A stretch of DNA of 64,000 nt from Sphingobium xanthum (GTDB lineage Bacteria; Pseudomonadota; Alphaproteobacteria; Sphingomonadales; Sphingomonadaceae), in assembly GCF_019737615.1 (NCBI RefSeq), contig NZ_JAHKKS010000009.1:118333-182332 (forward strand), in the 5' to 3' direction. Shown here piece by piece: positions 33,464 to 45,878 of the stretch. The translations under genes and the position numbers were made by a program. The notes beneath the pieces were generated by a model, which did not search any database, had not been told where the DNA came from, and worked only from the letters and a program-made list of their open reading frames with translations. The number at the start of each line of letters is the position of its first letter. The first letter of the stretch is position 1.

Positions 33464-33916
33464 GGGAGAGGGCAAGAGTGCGCGCATCCCTGTCCTACAT
33501 CGTCGCCTTTTGGCATGAAGATAGCGACGCACCGTCAGCCAGCCGGCTCTTTGATATCGTCAAAACCATCCTGAAATCAGAGACTTGCCTTATTCGAAGG
33601 CGGGCTTCTGCACATTCACCATGCCTCACATGCACGACCTTGGAGAAGTTAGGCGCTAAAAACGGCGGAAATCCGCGCTTCGCCACTCTCGGAAATGTCT
33701 GCCATCGACGGCATAGGCGCACATAAATCGACCCCAATCCGTCAAGCCAGTGCCGAAACAGTCCGCTTCAACGCCCCTGGCTGAAGTCTCGCCGATTCGA
33801 ATTGTCGCCGATCGCGCGGCTTTCGGCTAGGAGCGGCGGGCGAATGAAGCTATCATTCCCTCGCTTCAGAACAACAAGCCGGGCCGCACCAACCTGACGG
33901 AATCGACGGGGGTGCC
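33464..33916. other. 453-base intergenic stretch without a recognisable gene
   Basis: Between the racemase-like gene and the lipoprotein gene. The part 33500-33740 is more AT-rich than its surroundings and has weak open frames on both strands with no ribosome site or family resemblance. No tRNA, hairpin terminator or repeat was recognised. It may be the remnant of a lost gene. Confidence 0.5.
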
Positions 33917-34780
33917 ATGCGTGTGCGGATGATATTGGCGGGATTGTGTTTGCTGGTCACGGCCTGCTCGGGCTCGCCGAATGAGCAGGCCAGCGGTGAC
34001 GCAGGGGCCGGAACCGAGAATGCGATGGCCGAAAACGAGTGGCCGGACAACGCGATCGAGAACGCCTCCAACGCAGCCGATAATTCCTCTTCGCCGGGCA
34101 ACGAGACCTCTCCCGATGCCATGATCCGTTGCGCCGCGTTTCGGGCGCGCATGACGCAGGCGCGATGCGACGATCTCGTCCAGCAGCAACGCGAACTGGA
34201 AGCAGGTGTTGCGGCCTTCAATCCGGACCGCGCGATGACGCTGAACAAGCCGGTGCGCCTGACGCTTACCATCGGCGCGCAGGCCGATGCGGCGGCGGTC
34301 GTACGGACCGCCGGTGGAACGCCGGGGCAGGCGTCGACCGTCGGCATCCGGATCGGCCGCTACATGACGGCGACCTTGACGGGTAGCGCGTTCAACATCG
34401 TGCCGGTGGGCGATCCGCAGCGCGATCTGGGTGCGAGCAGTGCCGAGACATGGCAATGGGATGTGACGCCTCTTTCCCGCGGACCCCAGACCCTTCAGGC
34501 GCAGATCGAGACCTTCGCCGAATCCGAGGGGCAGCGGACGCGCATCTCGCTGTTCCGCAGCGATCCGGTTGCGATCGACGTGACTGTGACGGGCGAGCAG
34601 GCGCGCGCGGATGCGATCAATCAGGCCAATCGCGAGCTGGAAACGAGCAAGCCTCTGCTCGACAATCTGGCGATCTGGCTCGGCAGTCTCGCCGCACTGA
34701 TCCTGGCGGCCGGCATCGTCTGGTGGCGGATCCGGAATTTCGGCCGCAGACCCAAGGACGACGACAAGAAGCCCGAATGA
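33917..34780 (+). CDS. predicted lipoprotein with C-terminal membrane segment
   Basis: A 287-residue protein. A lipoprotein signal (MRVRMILAGLCLLVTACSG, lipobox LVTAC) is followed by an Asn/Glu/Ser-rich linker of about 60 residues (NAIENASNAADNSSSPGNET). A central beta-rich domain with RYMTATLTGSAFNIVPVGDP, TWQWDVTPLSRGPQTLQAQI and DPVAIDVTVTGEQ resembles an accessory domain I recall from various alphaproteobacterial membrane proteins, without known function. The C-terminus has one membrane helix (LAIWLGSLAALILAAGIVWW) and a basic tail, so it would be anchored at both ends. It converges with ubiB. Confidence 0.7.
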   Translation: MRVRMILAGLCLLVTACSGSPNEQASGDAGAGTENAMAENEWPDNAIENASNAADNSSSPGNETSPDAMIRCAAFRARMTQARCDDLVQQQRELEAGVAAFNPDRAMTLNKPVRLTLTIGAQADAAAVVRTAGGTPGQASTVGIRIGRYMTATLTGSAFNIVPVGDPQRDLGASSAETWQWDVTPLSRGPQTLQAQIETFAESEGQRTRISLFRSDPVAIDVTVTGEQARADAINQANRELETSKPLLDNLAIWLGSLAALILAAGIVWWRIRNFGRRPKDDDKKPE

Positions 34781-34787
34781 AAGGCCC

Positions 34788-36326
34788 TCAGCCGAGCGCC
34801 CACATCGCGGCGGCACCGATCGCACCCGCGAGCAGTGCTACGCCTGCATAGCGCGAGAAGGAGCCGCCCTTCACCTGCACCAGCTTCACGTCCGGCAGCG
34901 GCGGCGGGGGCGGGGCGCCGCCCGGATCGGGGAACTGATCCTCCAGCCGCCGGATGAGGCCCGGCAGGCGCTTCAGCGTATCGGCCGCCTCGAAGATCTG
35001 GTCGGCGAGCTTGGCTTCCGGGCCGAGCTCATCGCGCAGCCACGCCTTCACATAAGGCCCGGAGACGTCCCACATGTTGATCGTCGGGTCGAGCATCGTG
35101 GCGACGCCCTCGACCATCACCATCGTCTTCTGCAGCAGCAGCAGGTGCGGCTGGGTCTGCATGTCGAAGTCGCGGGTGATGGCGAACAGCCCGTCGAGCA
35201 TCTGGCCGACCGACAGCTCGGAGACCGGCTTGCCGCGCATCGGCTCGCCGACCGCGCGCAGGGCTGTCGCGAACTCGCCGACCGTGTGGTGCGCGGGCAC
35301 ATATTGCGCCTCGAAGTGGATCTCGGCCACGCGCTTGTAGTTGCCGGTGATGAGGCCGTAGAGGATCTCGGCCAGCCACAGCCGCGCGCGCCGGTCGATC
35401 CGGCCCATGATGCCGAAGTCGATCGCGGCGATCGTCCCGTCCTTGAGGACGAAGAGATTGCCCTGATGCATGTCGGCATGGAAGAAGCCGTCCGCGATCG
35501 CCTGTCGCAGGAAGGTGTTGACCAGCCGTTCGGCAATCGCCTTCACATCATGCCCGGCGGCGATCAGCGCGGCGCGGTCGCTGATCTTGATGCCGTCGAT
35601 CCACTCCAGCGTCATGACCCGGCCGTTGGTGCGGTCCCAGTCGATCTGCGGGATCATGTAGCCGGGAACGGCGGACATCGCCTCTGACAGTTCGGAGGCG
35701 GAGGCCGCCTCGCGCCGCAGGTCGAGCTCGCGCGCGGTCCAGCGCTTGAGATTGGCGATGACTAGGCGCGGGCGCAGGCGCGAGGCTTCGCCACCCAGCT
35801 GCTCCAGATGCGCCGCCGCCCATTCATAAGTGTCGATGTCGTGGTTGAAGCGTTCGCGAATGCCGGGCCGCAGCACCTTGACCGCGACCGTCCGCCCCTC
35901 CGCCGTGACGGCCTTGTGGACCTGCGCGATGGAGGCAGCGCCGACGGGATGCTCGTCCACGCTGGCATAGAGCGCCTCGAGCGGCCGGCCGAAGCTGGCC
36001 TCGATCTCGCCGCGGATCGCCGCGAAGGGCACCGGCGGCAGCGCGTCCTGCAGGCTCAGCAAGTCATTGGCCGCCTGCTCGCCGACGAGGTCCGGCCGCG
36101 TCGCGAGCGACTGGCCGAGCTTGATCGCCGCCGGGCCGATCGCCTGGAACGCCTCTGCATAGCGCGGGTCCTTGGGCACGCGCGCGCCGAACCGGGCCAG
36201 CCGGGCCAGGCGGCGCACCGGCGGCGGCGTATTGCGGTCCTGCTCGATGCCGCGCAGCGCGCCGTGACGCGCAAGGGTGCGGCCCCATTTGAGCAGGCGC
36301 CAGAGATGAGTAAAGTGGGACGTCAT
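34788..36326 (-). CDS. ubiB: ubiquinone biosynthesis kinase-like protein UbiB
   Basis: A 512-residue ABC1/ADCK atypical kinase. The N-terminal KxGQ motif (AAIKLGQSLATRPDLVG), the Ala-rich nucleotide loop (PVGAASIAQVHKA), VAVKVLRPG with the ATP Lys, HADMHQGNLFVLKDGTIAAI (catalytic and metal-binding segment) and IDFGIMGR are all present. The C-terminus is hydrophobic (YAGVALLAGAIGAAAMWAL), as expected for the membrane anchor. UbiB is needed for aerobic ubiquinone synthesis, probably moving or exposing isoprenoid intermediates. It follows ubiE by ten bases. Confidence 0.95.
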   Translation of the reverse strand: MTSHFTHLWRLLKWGRTLARHGALRGIEQDRNTPPPVRRLARLARFGARVPKDPRYAEAFQAIGPAAIKLGQSLATRPDLVGEQAANDLLSLQDALPPVPFAAIRGEIEASFGRPLEALYASVDEHPVGAASIAQVHKAVTAEGRTVAVKVLRPGIRERFNHDIDTYEWAAAHLEQLGGEASRLRPRLVIANLKRWTARELDLRREAASASELSEAMSAVPGYMIPQIDWDRTNGRVMTLEWIDGIKISDRAALIAAGHDVKAIAERLVNTFLRQAIADGFFHADMHQGNLFVLKDGTIAAIDFGIMGRIDRRARLWLAEILYGLITGNYKRVAEIHFEAQYVPAHHTVGEFATALRAVGEPMRGKPVSELSVGQMLDGLFAITRDFDMQTQPHLLLLQKTMVMVEGVATMLDPTINMWDVSGPYVKAWLRDELGPEAKLADQIFEAADTLKRLPGLIRRLEDQFPDPGGAPPPPPLPDVKLVQVKGGSFSRYAGVALLAGAIGAAAMWALG

Positions 36327-36336
36327 CGCGCGGCGA

Positions 36337-37068
36337 TCAAGCTTTCCAGCCCGAGTGGATCGCGACCAGCCCGCCCATGATGGGCTCGACCTTCACCTGC
36401 GTGAAGCCGGCTTCCCCGATCATTTTCGCGAATTCAGGCATCGGCGGGAAACGGCGGATCGACTCGATGAGGTAGCGATAGCTTTCCTCGTCGCCCGCGA
36501 TCATCTTGCCGATCCGGGGCACGAGCTTGTGCGAATAGCTGTCGTACACGTCCGAAAAGCCGGGCCAGACATTGGTCGAGAATTCGAGGCAGAAGAAGCG
36601 CCCGCCATATTTGAGCACCCGATGCGCCTCGCGCAGCGCCTTGGGCTTGTCGGTCACGTTGCGGATGCCGAAGGCGATCGTATAGGCGTCGAAGCTACGG
36701 TCCGCGAAGCTCAGGGTCTCGGCGTTCTGCGGCAACCAGCTCAGGCCCTCGATGCCGCGCTTGGTCGCGCGCTCCATGCCGACGGCGAGCATGTCCTCGT
36801 TGATGTCGCTGACCATGATCTGCGCGCCCTTGGCGGCCATGCGGAAAGCGATGTCGCCGGTGCCGCCGGCCATGTCGAGAATCGTCTCGCCCGCGCGCGG
36901 CTTCACGCGGCGGACGAACTGGTCCTTCCAGAGGCGATGCATGCCGCCGGACATGGCATCGTTCATGATGTCGTACTTCTTCGCGACGCTCGAGAAGACG
37001 CCGCCGACCAGCTTCGTCTTCTCCTCGGGCGCAACCTCGCGATAGCCGAAGGATACTGTCTCGCTCAT
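36337..37068 (-). CDS. ubiE: bifunctional demethylmenaquinone/2-methoxy-6-polyprenyl-1,4-benzoquinol methyltransferase
   Basis: A 243-residue SAM-dependent C-methyltransferase. The signatures YDIMNDAMSGGMHRLWKDQF, ILDMAGGTGDIAFRMA (motif I), and YTIAFGIRNVTDKPKALREA are those of UbiE/COQ5. It methylates the benzoquinone ring in ubiquinone synthesis. The start MSETVSFGYREVAPEEKTKL is conserved. It forms an operon with ubiB; in many alphaproteobacteria coaBC and dut come next, but here 2.6 kb with a racemase-like gene and others is inserted. Confidence 0.96.
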   Translation of the reverse strand: MSETVSFGYREVAPEEKTKLVGGVFSSVAKKYDIMNDAMSGGMHRLWKDQFVRRVKPRAGETILDMAGGTGDIAFRMAAKGAQIMVSDINEDMLAVGMERATKRGIEGLSWLPQNAETLSFADRSFDAYTIAFGIRNVTDKPKALREAHRVLKYGGRFFCLEFSTNVWPGFSDVYDSYSHKLVPRIGKMIAGDEESYRYLIESIRRFPPMPEFAKMIGEAGFTQVKVEPIMGGLVAIHSGWKA

Positions 37069-37110
37069 GGGGCGCGGCTCTAACGGCTCGCGCCCCGCTG
37101 TGCCAGTGAT

Positions 37111-37638
37111 TTAGGCCGGTTCGGCCGGGAGCAGATTGGGCATGCCCATATGCGCGAGGAAATCGGGCTTGCCGATCTGGATGCCGTTGGCGCGCAGGAT
37201 CGCGTAGGCCGTGGTGGCGTGGAAGAAGAAGTTCGGCAGCATGAACTTGGTGAGATAGCCGAGGCCGTCGAACCGGTAGCCGTTGCCGCTCGGGAATTTG
37301 AGGATCACCTCGCGCGTCTCGCTGCCGTCGAGCTGGGCTGTGGTCACGCTCTGGATGAAGGCGATCGTCTTGTCGCAGCGCTCCTTGAGCTGCGCGAAAG
37401 TCTCTTCCGTGTCCGGCATGCTCGGCGGCTCGATGCCGGCAAGGCGGGCGACGCCGTTCTTCGCGCTGTCCGATGCCATCTGATATTGCGCCGTGAGCGG
37501 GCGCATGTCCTCGACGAGGCGTGCCCCGGCGAGCTTGTCCTGCGCCGCGACGGCGTCGGCCTTGTCCAGCCAGTTGCGCATGTTGGTGAGGATGTTGACG
37601 AGAAGCGGAACCGAGGCGTCGTACATGGAAATCGACAT
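37111..37638 (-). CDS. DUF1993 family protein
   Basis: A 175-residue protein of the DUF1993 type, a DinB-like four-helix bundle: MSISMYDASVPLLVNILTNM, LVEDMRPLTAQYQMASDSAK, and the C-terminal PNFFFHATTAYAILRANGIQ, then IGKPDFLAHMG. Metal-binding His and Asp positions of DinB relatives may be HATTAYA and DM. The function is unknown; a stress-related metalloenzyme has been supposed. It is encoded alone, downstream of nothing obvious, with GGAGAC before its ATG. Confidence 0.85.
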   Translation of the reverse strand: MSISMYDASVPLLVNILTNMRNWLDKADAVAAQDKLAGARLVEDMRPLTAQYQMASDSAKNGVARLAGIEPPSMPDTEETFAQLKERCDKTIAFIQSVTTAQLDGSETREVILKFPSGNGYRFDGLGYLTKFMLPNFFFHATTAYAILRANGIQIGKPDFLAHMGMPNLLPAEPA

Positions 37639-37861
37639 GGGCGTCTCCTGTTGTCAGGTGGCGCTGCTGTGCGCCTCGCCGCGCCTCAAATCAAGGGTTG
37701 CAAATCGAAACTAGTGAAGCGGGCCTCCTTTTCCGTTGAGCGCGGCCCCGGGCTTGGCTAGGCGATCAACGGGGTGAGGCATCCTCCCGTCCAGGCACTC
37801 CCGCCCAAGCGATGCTTGCTTGCATGGTCCCTCGCTATGGGGGGGCGGCATAGGGGGTGTC

Positions 37862-39160
37862 ATGCGATCCGTTTCCTTTGGCGAACTTGTCCGCGTCTCG
37901 GCGCGCATCGGCTTTCTGAGCTTCGGTGGCCCGGCGGGGCAGATCGCGCTCATGCATCGCGAGCTGGTCGACGAGCGGCAATGGGTGGACGAGGGCAGCT
38001 TCCTGCGCGCGCTCAATCTCTGCCATTTGCTGCCCGGGCCGGAAGCGCAGCAGCTCGCGACCTGGATAGGCTGGCGACTCCATGGAACGCTGGGCGGTCT
38101 CGTCGCGGGCATGCTGTTCGTCATTCCCGGCGCGCTGGTGATGCTCGGCCTCTCGATTCTCTATGCGCTGGCCGCCAAGATCAGCATCGTTGCCGCGATC
38201 TTCCTCGGCGTGAAGGCGGCCGTGCTGGCGATCGTGGTGCAGGCCGTGCTGCGCGTCGCGGGCCGTGCGCTGAAGGGGCCGTTCCAGCGCGTGCTGGCCG
38301 TGCTGTCCTTCGTGGCGCTGGCCTTGCTCGACGCGCCTTTCCCACTCGTCATCCTCATCGCCGGCGTGACCGGCGCGATCGTGGCGCGTCGGCGTCCGAA
38401 CTGGTTGAAGCTCCACGCCGTGCCCGACGGGGCTGTCACGACCATTGCCTCGCCCGCGCGCACGGCCGGGACGGTGCTGGGCTGGCTTGTCCTCTGGTGG
38501 GCGCCGATGCTGCTGGTCTTCGTCACGCTCGGTCCGGATCACGTCCTCTGGGACATCGGCCTGTTCTTCTCGAAGCTCGCCATCGTTACCTTCGGTGGCG
38601 CTTATGCCGTGCTGGCCTATATGGCGCAGCAGGCGGTCGAGACGATGGGCTGGCTGCGGCCCGAGGAAATGGCCGACGGTCTCGGCCTCGCCGAGACGAC
38701 GCCCGGCCCGCTGATCATGGTGACGCAGTTCGTCGGCTTTCTCGGTGCCTGGCGTGCGCCCGCGCCGTTCTCGCCTTTGGTTGCGGGGCTGTTGGGGGCG
38801 GGCCTCACCACCTGGGTGACGTTCGCGCCCTGCTTCCTTTGGATCTTCGCCTTCGCGCCCTGGATGGCGCGCCTCGAGCGCATGACTGGTCTGCAGGGAG
38901 CCCTCGCTGCGATCACGGCGGCCGTCGTCGGCGTCATCGCCAATCTCTCCTTGTGGTTCGCCCTGCATGTCCTGTTCGCCCGGCTCGACACGGTCCGGCT
39001 CGGCCCCGTGCAATTGCTCGTGCCCGATCCGGCGAGTCTCGACTGGCGGGCGGCGGTGATCGCGCTCGCGGCGGCGCTTCTGCTCTTCAAATGGCGGCAG
39101 GGTATGGTCCGCGTGCTTGGCATCTGCGCGGTGCTTGGCCTGTGTCTCAGTCAGCTCTGA
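37862..39160 (+). CDS. chrA: chromate efflux transporter, CHR family
   Basis: A 432-residue long-chain ChrA protein with two homologous halves. Each half begins with the CHR motif: ARIGFLSFGGPAGQIALMHR in the first and KLAIVTFGGAYAVLAYMAQQ in the second; further conserved parts are LNLCHLLPGPEAQQLATWIG and ETTPGPLIMVTQFVGFLGAW. About ten membrane helices. It extrudes chromate by proton antiport. The start at 37862 is set by the position of the first CHR motif. Its stop lies 20 bases before the str operon promoter. Confidence 0.92.
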   Translation: MRSVSFGELVRVSARIGFLSFGGPAGQIALMHRELVDERQWVDEGSFLRALNLCHLLPGPEAQQLATWIGWRLHGTLGGLVAGMLFVIPGALVMLGLSILYALAAKISIVAAIFLGVKAAVLAIVVQAVLRVAGRALKGPFQRVLAVLSFVALALLDAPFPLVILIAGVTGAIVARRRPNWLKLHAVPDGAVTTIASPARTAGTVLGWLVLWWAPMLLVFVTLGPDHVLWDIGLFFSKLAIVTFGGAYAVLAYMAQQAVETMGWLRPEEMADGLGLAETTPGPLIMVTQFVGFLGAWRAPAPFSPLVAGLLGAGLTTWVTFAPCFLWIFAFAPWMARLERMTGLQGALAAITAAVVGVIANLSLWFALHVLFARLDTVRLGPVQLLVPDPASLDWRAAVIALAAALLLFKWRQGMVRVLGICAVLGLCLSQL

Positions 39161-39179
39161 CGGGCCGTCCGCACGCGGC

Positions 39180-39208
39180 TTGACCATTTGGGGTGCCGCA
39201 GCTATAGG
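39180..39208 (+). promoter_or_regulatory. sigma-70 type promoter of the str operon
   Basis: TTGACC at 39180-39185 and TATAGG at 39203-39208, 17-base spacer. It gives a leader of about 200 bases before rpsL, long enough for regulation. Confidence 0.7.
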
Positions 39209-39304
39209 GCCGCCTGCCTCGCGGGCCTGAACCTGTGCTTTTTCAAGGATTCGGTCGCTTGTCCGTTGGGGGCGAACAGAGCTGAACATTGCCTATGTTC
39301 TTGC

Positions 39305-39338
39305 GGGGGCCAGGGGGTTGTTTCAACCACCGGGGCCC
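39305..39338 (+). promoter_or_regulatory. leader hairpin before rpsL
   Basis: GGTTG-TTT-CAACC forms the tip of a longer imperfect stem (CCAGG...CCGGG and GGG...CCC on the outside), within the leader of the rpsL transcript. A weak T-rich stretch follows (TTGTCGTTT). It could be a ribosomal-protein binding or attenuation site; this is inference. Confidence 0.4.
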
Positions 39339-39413
39339 TTGTCGTTTAGGGTTTTCCCGCGGCGACGGCGAGAGATGGACGGCAAAGTAACCATCTGAAA
39401 GGTGAAGGGCTTC

Positions 39414-39785
39414 ATGCCAACGATTAACCAGCTGGTCCGCAAGGGCCGCGAACCGCAGAAGGCCAAGTCCAAGGTCCCTGCAATGGAGCAGAACCCGCAA
39501 AAGCGCGGCGTCTGCACCCGTGTCTACACCGTGACGCCGAAGAAGCCGAACTCGGCTCTCCGCAAGGTCTGCAAGGTGCGCCTCACCAACCAGCGTGAGG
39601 TCATCAGCTACATCCCCGGCGAAGGCCACAACCTCCAGGAGCACAGCGTCGTGCTGATCCGTGGCGGCCGTGTGCGCGACCTTCCGGGCGTGCGCTATCA
39701 CGTTCTTCGCGGCGTTCTGGATACCCAGGGCGTCAAGGATCGCAAGCAGAGCCGTTCCAAGTACGGCGCGAAGCGTCCGAAGTAA
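39414..39785 (+). CDS. rpsL: 30S ribosomal protein S12
   Basis: A 123-residue protein, [20 protein letters not shown], with the decoding-site loops [17 protein letters not shown] and [10 protein letters not shown]. The key streptomycin-related Lys in PKKPNSA and KxPG-like VRDLPGVRY context look wild type. ATG 39414 is used, since the conserved N-terminus begins there; AAGG lies upstream. First gene of the str operon, 18 bases before rpsG. Confidence 0.97.
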   Translation: MPTINQLVRKGREPQKAKSKVPAMEQNPQKRGVCTRVYTVTPKKPNSALRKVCKVRLTNQREVISYIPGEGHNLQEHSVVLIRGGRVRDLPGVRYHVLRGVLDTQGVKDRKQSRSKYGAKRPK

Positions 39786-39803
39786 GAAGGGGAGAACAGA
39801 GAT

Positions 39804-40274
39804 ATGTCACGTCGTCGTCGCCCCGAAAAGCGCGTCATCCTGCCCGATCCGCGGTTTGGAGACATCGTGCTTTCCAAGTTTATGAACAACATCATGCTGG
39901 ACGGTAAGAAGGCCGTTGCCGAGTCGATCGTCTATGGCGCGCTCGAAACCGCCGAAGCGCGTGCGAAGAAGGATCCGATCCAGCTCTTCCACGATGCGCT
40001 CAACAATGTGAAGCCGGGCATCGAGGTCCGCAGTCGCCGCGTCGGCGGTGCGACCTATCAGGTCCCGGTCGAGGTGCGCCCCGAGCGCGCCCAGGCGCTT
40101 GCCATCCGCTGGCTGATCAACGCCGCGCGTTCGCGCAGCGAGACCACCATGGCGGCGCGCCTGTCCGGTGAGCTGATGGATGCCGCGAACAATCGCGGCA
40201 ATGCCGTCAAGAAGCGCGAAGACACGCACCGCATGGCGGAAGCGAACCGCGCCTTCTCGCATTACCGCTGGTAA
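39804..40274 (+). CDS. rpsG: 30S ribosomal protein S7
   Basis: A 156-residue protein, [20 protein letters not shown], ending [12 protein letters not shown], of standard length. It nucleates assembly of the 30S head and contacts E-site tRNA. GGGGAGAA precedes the ATG. Second gene of the str operon; in E. coli S7 represses this operon by binding the rpsL-rpsG gap, which is too short here (18 bases) for the same structure. Confidence 0.97.
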   Translation: MSRRRRPEKRVILPDPRFGDIVLSKFMNNIMLDGKKAVAESIVYGALETAEARAKKDPIQLFHDALNNVKPGIEVRSRRVGGATYQVPVEVRPERAQALAIRWLINAARSRSETTMAARLSGELMDAANNRGNAVKKREDTHRMAEANRAFSHYRW

Positions 40275-40376
40275 GCACTATATCAGGAGCCGGGGCGCCC
40301 GCTGGGGTGTCCCGGTCTCCACATTTCAGAGATTCTCGCCAACCCGCCGCATGAACGCGGCAACGGAGTGAAAACC

Positions 40377-42470
<2,094 letters not shown>

Positions 42471-42578
42471 AGGGTGAGTTTCAGGCTGGATTTATGAAAA
42501 TTTGCTGCTATGGGGGCGCCTTCGCGAGGCTTCCCCGAGCGGTTGAACCCAAGCTATTCGAGCGAAAAGAGGTAGGAA

Positions 42579-43769
<1,191 letters not shown>

Positions 43770-43776
43770 TATAGGG

Positions 43777-43821
43777 CAGCCAGCCGCTCGGGTCGGGTGA
43801 TTCGGGCGGCTTGCTGTTTTT
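43777..43821 (+). terminator. intrinsic terminator of the str operon
   Basis: CAGCCAGCCGC at 43777-43787 pairs with GCGGCTTGCTG at 43806-43816 (one mismatch), loop of 18 bases, followed by TTTTT at 43817-43821. It ends transcription just behind tuf and separates the str and S10 operons. Confidence 0.75.
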
Positions 43822-43913
43822 GCCGCTTCGCGCGGGTCTTGAGCGCTTCGAAGAGCGCCGGGCCATCAGGGTGGAGCGGTTTTGTTTTGGCTCTTTCACA
43901 TCGGTAGTGGACA

Positions 43914-44225
43914 ATGGAAACGCAGAATATTCGTATTCGTCTGAAGGCATTCGACCATCGCGTGCTCGACCAGGCGACCGGCGACATCGCCGACACCGCT
44001 CGTCGCACGGGCGCTCTTATTCGCGGTCCCATTCCCCTGCCGACCCGCATCGAGAAGTTCACGGTCAACCGTGGCCCTCATGTGGACAAGAAGAGCCGTG
44101 AACAGTTCGAGGTTCGCACGTACAAGCGCATGCTTGATATCGTGCAGCCGACGCCGCAGACCGTCGATGCGTTGATGAAGCTCGACCTGGCTGCCGGCGT
44201 GAACGTCGAGATCAAACTGGCCTGA
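43914..44225 (+). CDS. rpsJ: 30S ribosomal protein S10 (NusE)
   Basis: A 103-residue protein, [20 protein letters not shown], ending [13 protein letters not shown]; standard length. It belongs to the 30S head and, as NusE, to antitermination complexes. It is the first gene of the S10 operon. Unusually, 259 bases with a terminator hairpin separate it from rplC. Confidence 0.97.
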   Translation: METQNIRIRLKAFDHRVLDQATGDIADTARRTGALIRGPIPLPTRIEKFTVNRGPHVDKKSREQFEVRTYKRMLDIVQPTPQTVDALMKLDLAAGVNVEIKLA

Positions 44226-44395
44226 TGGCCATAGCGGGGGTGCTCCTTCGGGGCGTCCTCGCGATGACATTGGATACCGCCGGGCCAATGACCTTCGGGT
44301 TGCCCGGGCTGCGTCCTCCGTCGTTCTCTCCCGCTTGGTCGGGTCAGGAGAGCATCCAGCCCGGACGGGGGTCACGCATCGAAACATTGGGTTGG

Positions 44396-44429
44396 CCGCT
44401 TGGGCGCGAGAGCGCCTCGGGCGGTTTTT
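44396..44429 (+). terminator. internal terminator/attenuator between rpsJ and rplC
   Basis: CCGCTTGGGCGC at 44396-44407 and GCGCCTCGGGCGG at 44412-44424 form a stem with small internal mismatches and a GAGA tetraloop, followed by TTTTT at 44425-44429, 56 bases before the rplC start. It has the form of an intrinsic terminator inside the S10 operon, so read-through would set expression of rplC and later genes. Confidence 0.6.
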
Positions 44430-44484
44430 CGTTGGATAAGCCCCTGCCGTCAAAAGCATGGGCCTCTATTGGAAGGATTTGATC

Positions 44485-45249
44485 ATGCGCACAGGCGTGA
44501 TCGCGAAGAAAGTGGGCATGACCCGCCTGTTCCAGGACGATGGCCGCCACGTGCCCGTCACCGTTCTGGCGCTCGAAGGCAACCAGGTCGTTGCTCGTCG
44601 CGAACTGGATCGGGACGGCTATGTGGCTGTCCAGCTTGGTGCCGGCTCGGCCAAGGCGAAGAACGTCGCCAAGCCGCAGCGCGAGCACTTCGCCAAGGCC
44701 GAAGTCGAACTGAAGGCGCAACTCGTCGAGTTCCGTGTTTCGGAAGACGCTCTGCTTGACGTTGGCGCGGAAATCGCCGCCGACCACTTCATCCCCGGCC
44801 AGATGGTCGATGTCACCGGCCACACCCAGGGTAAGGGCTTCCAGGGCGCGATGAAGCGCTGGGGCTTCGGCGGTATGCGCGCCACCCATGGCGTGTCGAT
44901 CAGCCACCGCGCCCATGGTTCGACGGGTAACCGTCAGGATCCGGGTCGCGTGTTCAAGAACAAGAAGATGGCCGGCCACATGGGCGACCGTCAGCGCACC
45001 CAGCAGAATCTCGAGATCGTCCGTACGGACGTCGAGCGCGGCCTGCTTTTCGTGAAGGGCAGCGTTCCGGGCTCGAAGGGCACCTGGCTGCTCGTCAAGG
45101 ACGCTGTGAAGGTCGATCGTCCGGCCGATGCGCCGTATCCGGCCAGCATCAAGTCGGCCGCCAACAACAACACTGCCGAGGAACCGGTCATCGAGACGTC
45201 CGTCGAGGATGTCGCGACGCCCGAAGCCACTGAAGGGCAGGAGGGCTAA
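44485..45249 (+). CDS. rplC: 50S ribosomal protein L3
   Basis: A 254-residue protein starting [20 protein letters not shown], with the peptidyl-transferase loop [20 protein letters not shown]. It is about 40 residues longer than E. coli L3 because of an acidic, low-complexity C-terminal tail ([20 protein letters not shown]). L3 is one of the first proteins to bind 23S rRNA. ATG 44485 has GGAAGGA upstream. An attenuator-like hairpin lies in front. Confidence 0.96.
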   Translation: MRTGVIAKKVGMTRLFQDDGRHVPVTVLALEGNQVVARRELDRDGYVAVQLGAGSAKAKNVAKPQREHFAKAEVELKAQLVEFRVSEDALLDVGAEIAADHFIPGQMVDVTGHTQGKGFQGAMKRWGFGGMRATHGVSISHRAHGSTGNRQDPGRVFKNKKMAGHMGDRQRTQQNLEIVRTDVERGLLFVKGSVPGSKGTWLLVKDAVKVDRPADAPYPASIKSAANNNTAEEPVIETSVEDVATPEATEGQEG

Positions 45250-45251
45250 TC

Positions 45252-45878
45252 ATGAAGATCAAGGTTATCACCCTCGACGGCGGCAAGTCGTCCGGCGATG
45301 TGGAGCTCAACGAGGCCGTGTTCGGCATCGAGCCCCGCGCGGACATTTTGCATCGCGTCGTCACCTGGCAGCTCGAGAAGCGTCGGGCTCCGGCCTCCGC
45401 GACCCGCGAGCGCTCGGAAGTTGCCCGCACCGGCAAGAAGTTCGGTCGCCAGAAGGGCGGCGGCACTGCTCGTCACGGCGATCGCCGCGCTCCGATCTTC
45501 ATCGGCGGCGGTAAGGCGCATGGTCAGCGCGCCCGCACCTTCGGTCACTCGCTGAACAAGAAGGTTCGCGCGCTCGGTCTGAAGATGGCGCTCTCCGCGA
45601 AGGCGCAGAGCGGCGCGATCACGATCCTCGACAATCTCGACGTCAAGGACGGCAAGACCAAGGCGTTGGCGGGTCAGCTCGCCAAGCTCAATCTCAACAA
45701 GGCGCTGTTCATCGATGGCGAGGCGATCAACGTCTCCTTCGCCAAGGCATCGTCCAACCTCGTCGGTATCGATGTGCTCCCCGCCATCGGCGCCAATGTC
45801 TACGATATCCTCCGCGCCGACAGCCTCGTGCTGACCCGCGCCGCGGTCGAGCAGCTGGAGGCACGCTTCAATGGCTAA
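45252..45878 (+). CDS. rplD: 50S ribosomal protein L4
   Basis: A 208-residue protein, [20 protein letters not shown], with the exit-tunnel loop [20 protein letters not shown]. In E. coli L4 also controls the S10 operon by promoting termination in the leader; the hairpin at 44396 could serve a similar purpose here. Starts two bases after rplC and overlaps rplW by eight bases. Confidence 0.97.
   Translation: MKIKVITLDGGKSSGDVELNEAVFGIEPRADILHRVVTWQLEKRRAPASATRERSEVARTGKKFGRQKGGGTARHGDRRAPIFIGGGKAHGQRARTFGHSLNKKVRALGLKMALSAKAQSGAITILDNLDVKDGKTKALAGQLAKLNLNKALFIDGEAINVSFAKASSNLVGIDVLPAIGANVYDILRADSLVLTRAAVEQLEARFNG

Noticed and set aside
33495..33737. 80-codon minus-strand frame in the intergenic stretch behind the racemase-like gene
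   Set aside because: No ribosome site, no signal or motif, biased composition; at most a remnant.
44225..44482. 85-codon frame starting at the rpsJ stop
   Set aside because: It runs through the terminator hairpin, has no ribosome site or homology, and rplC has its own clear start; the gap is better explained as regulatory.
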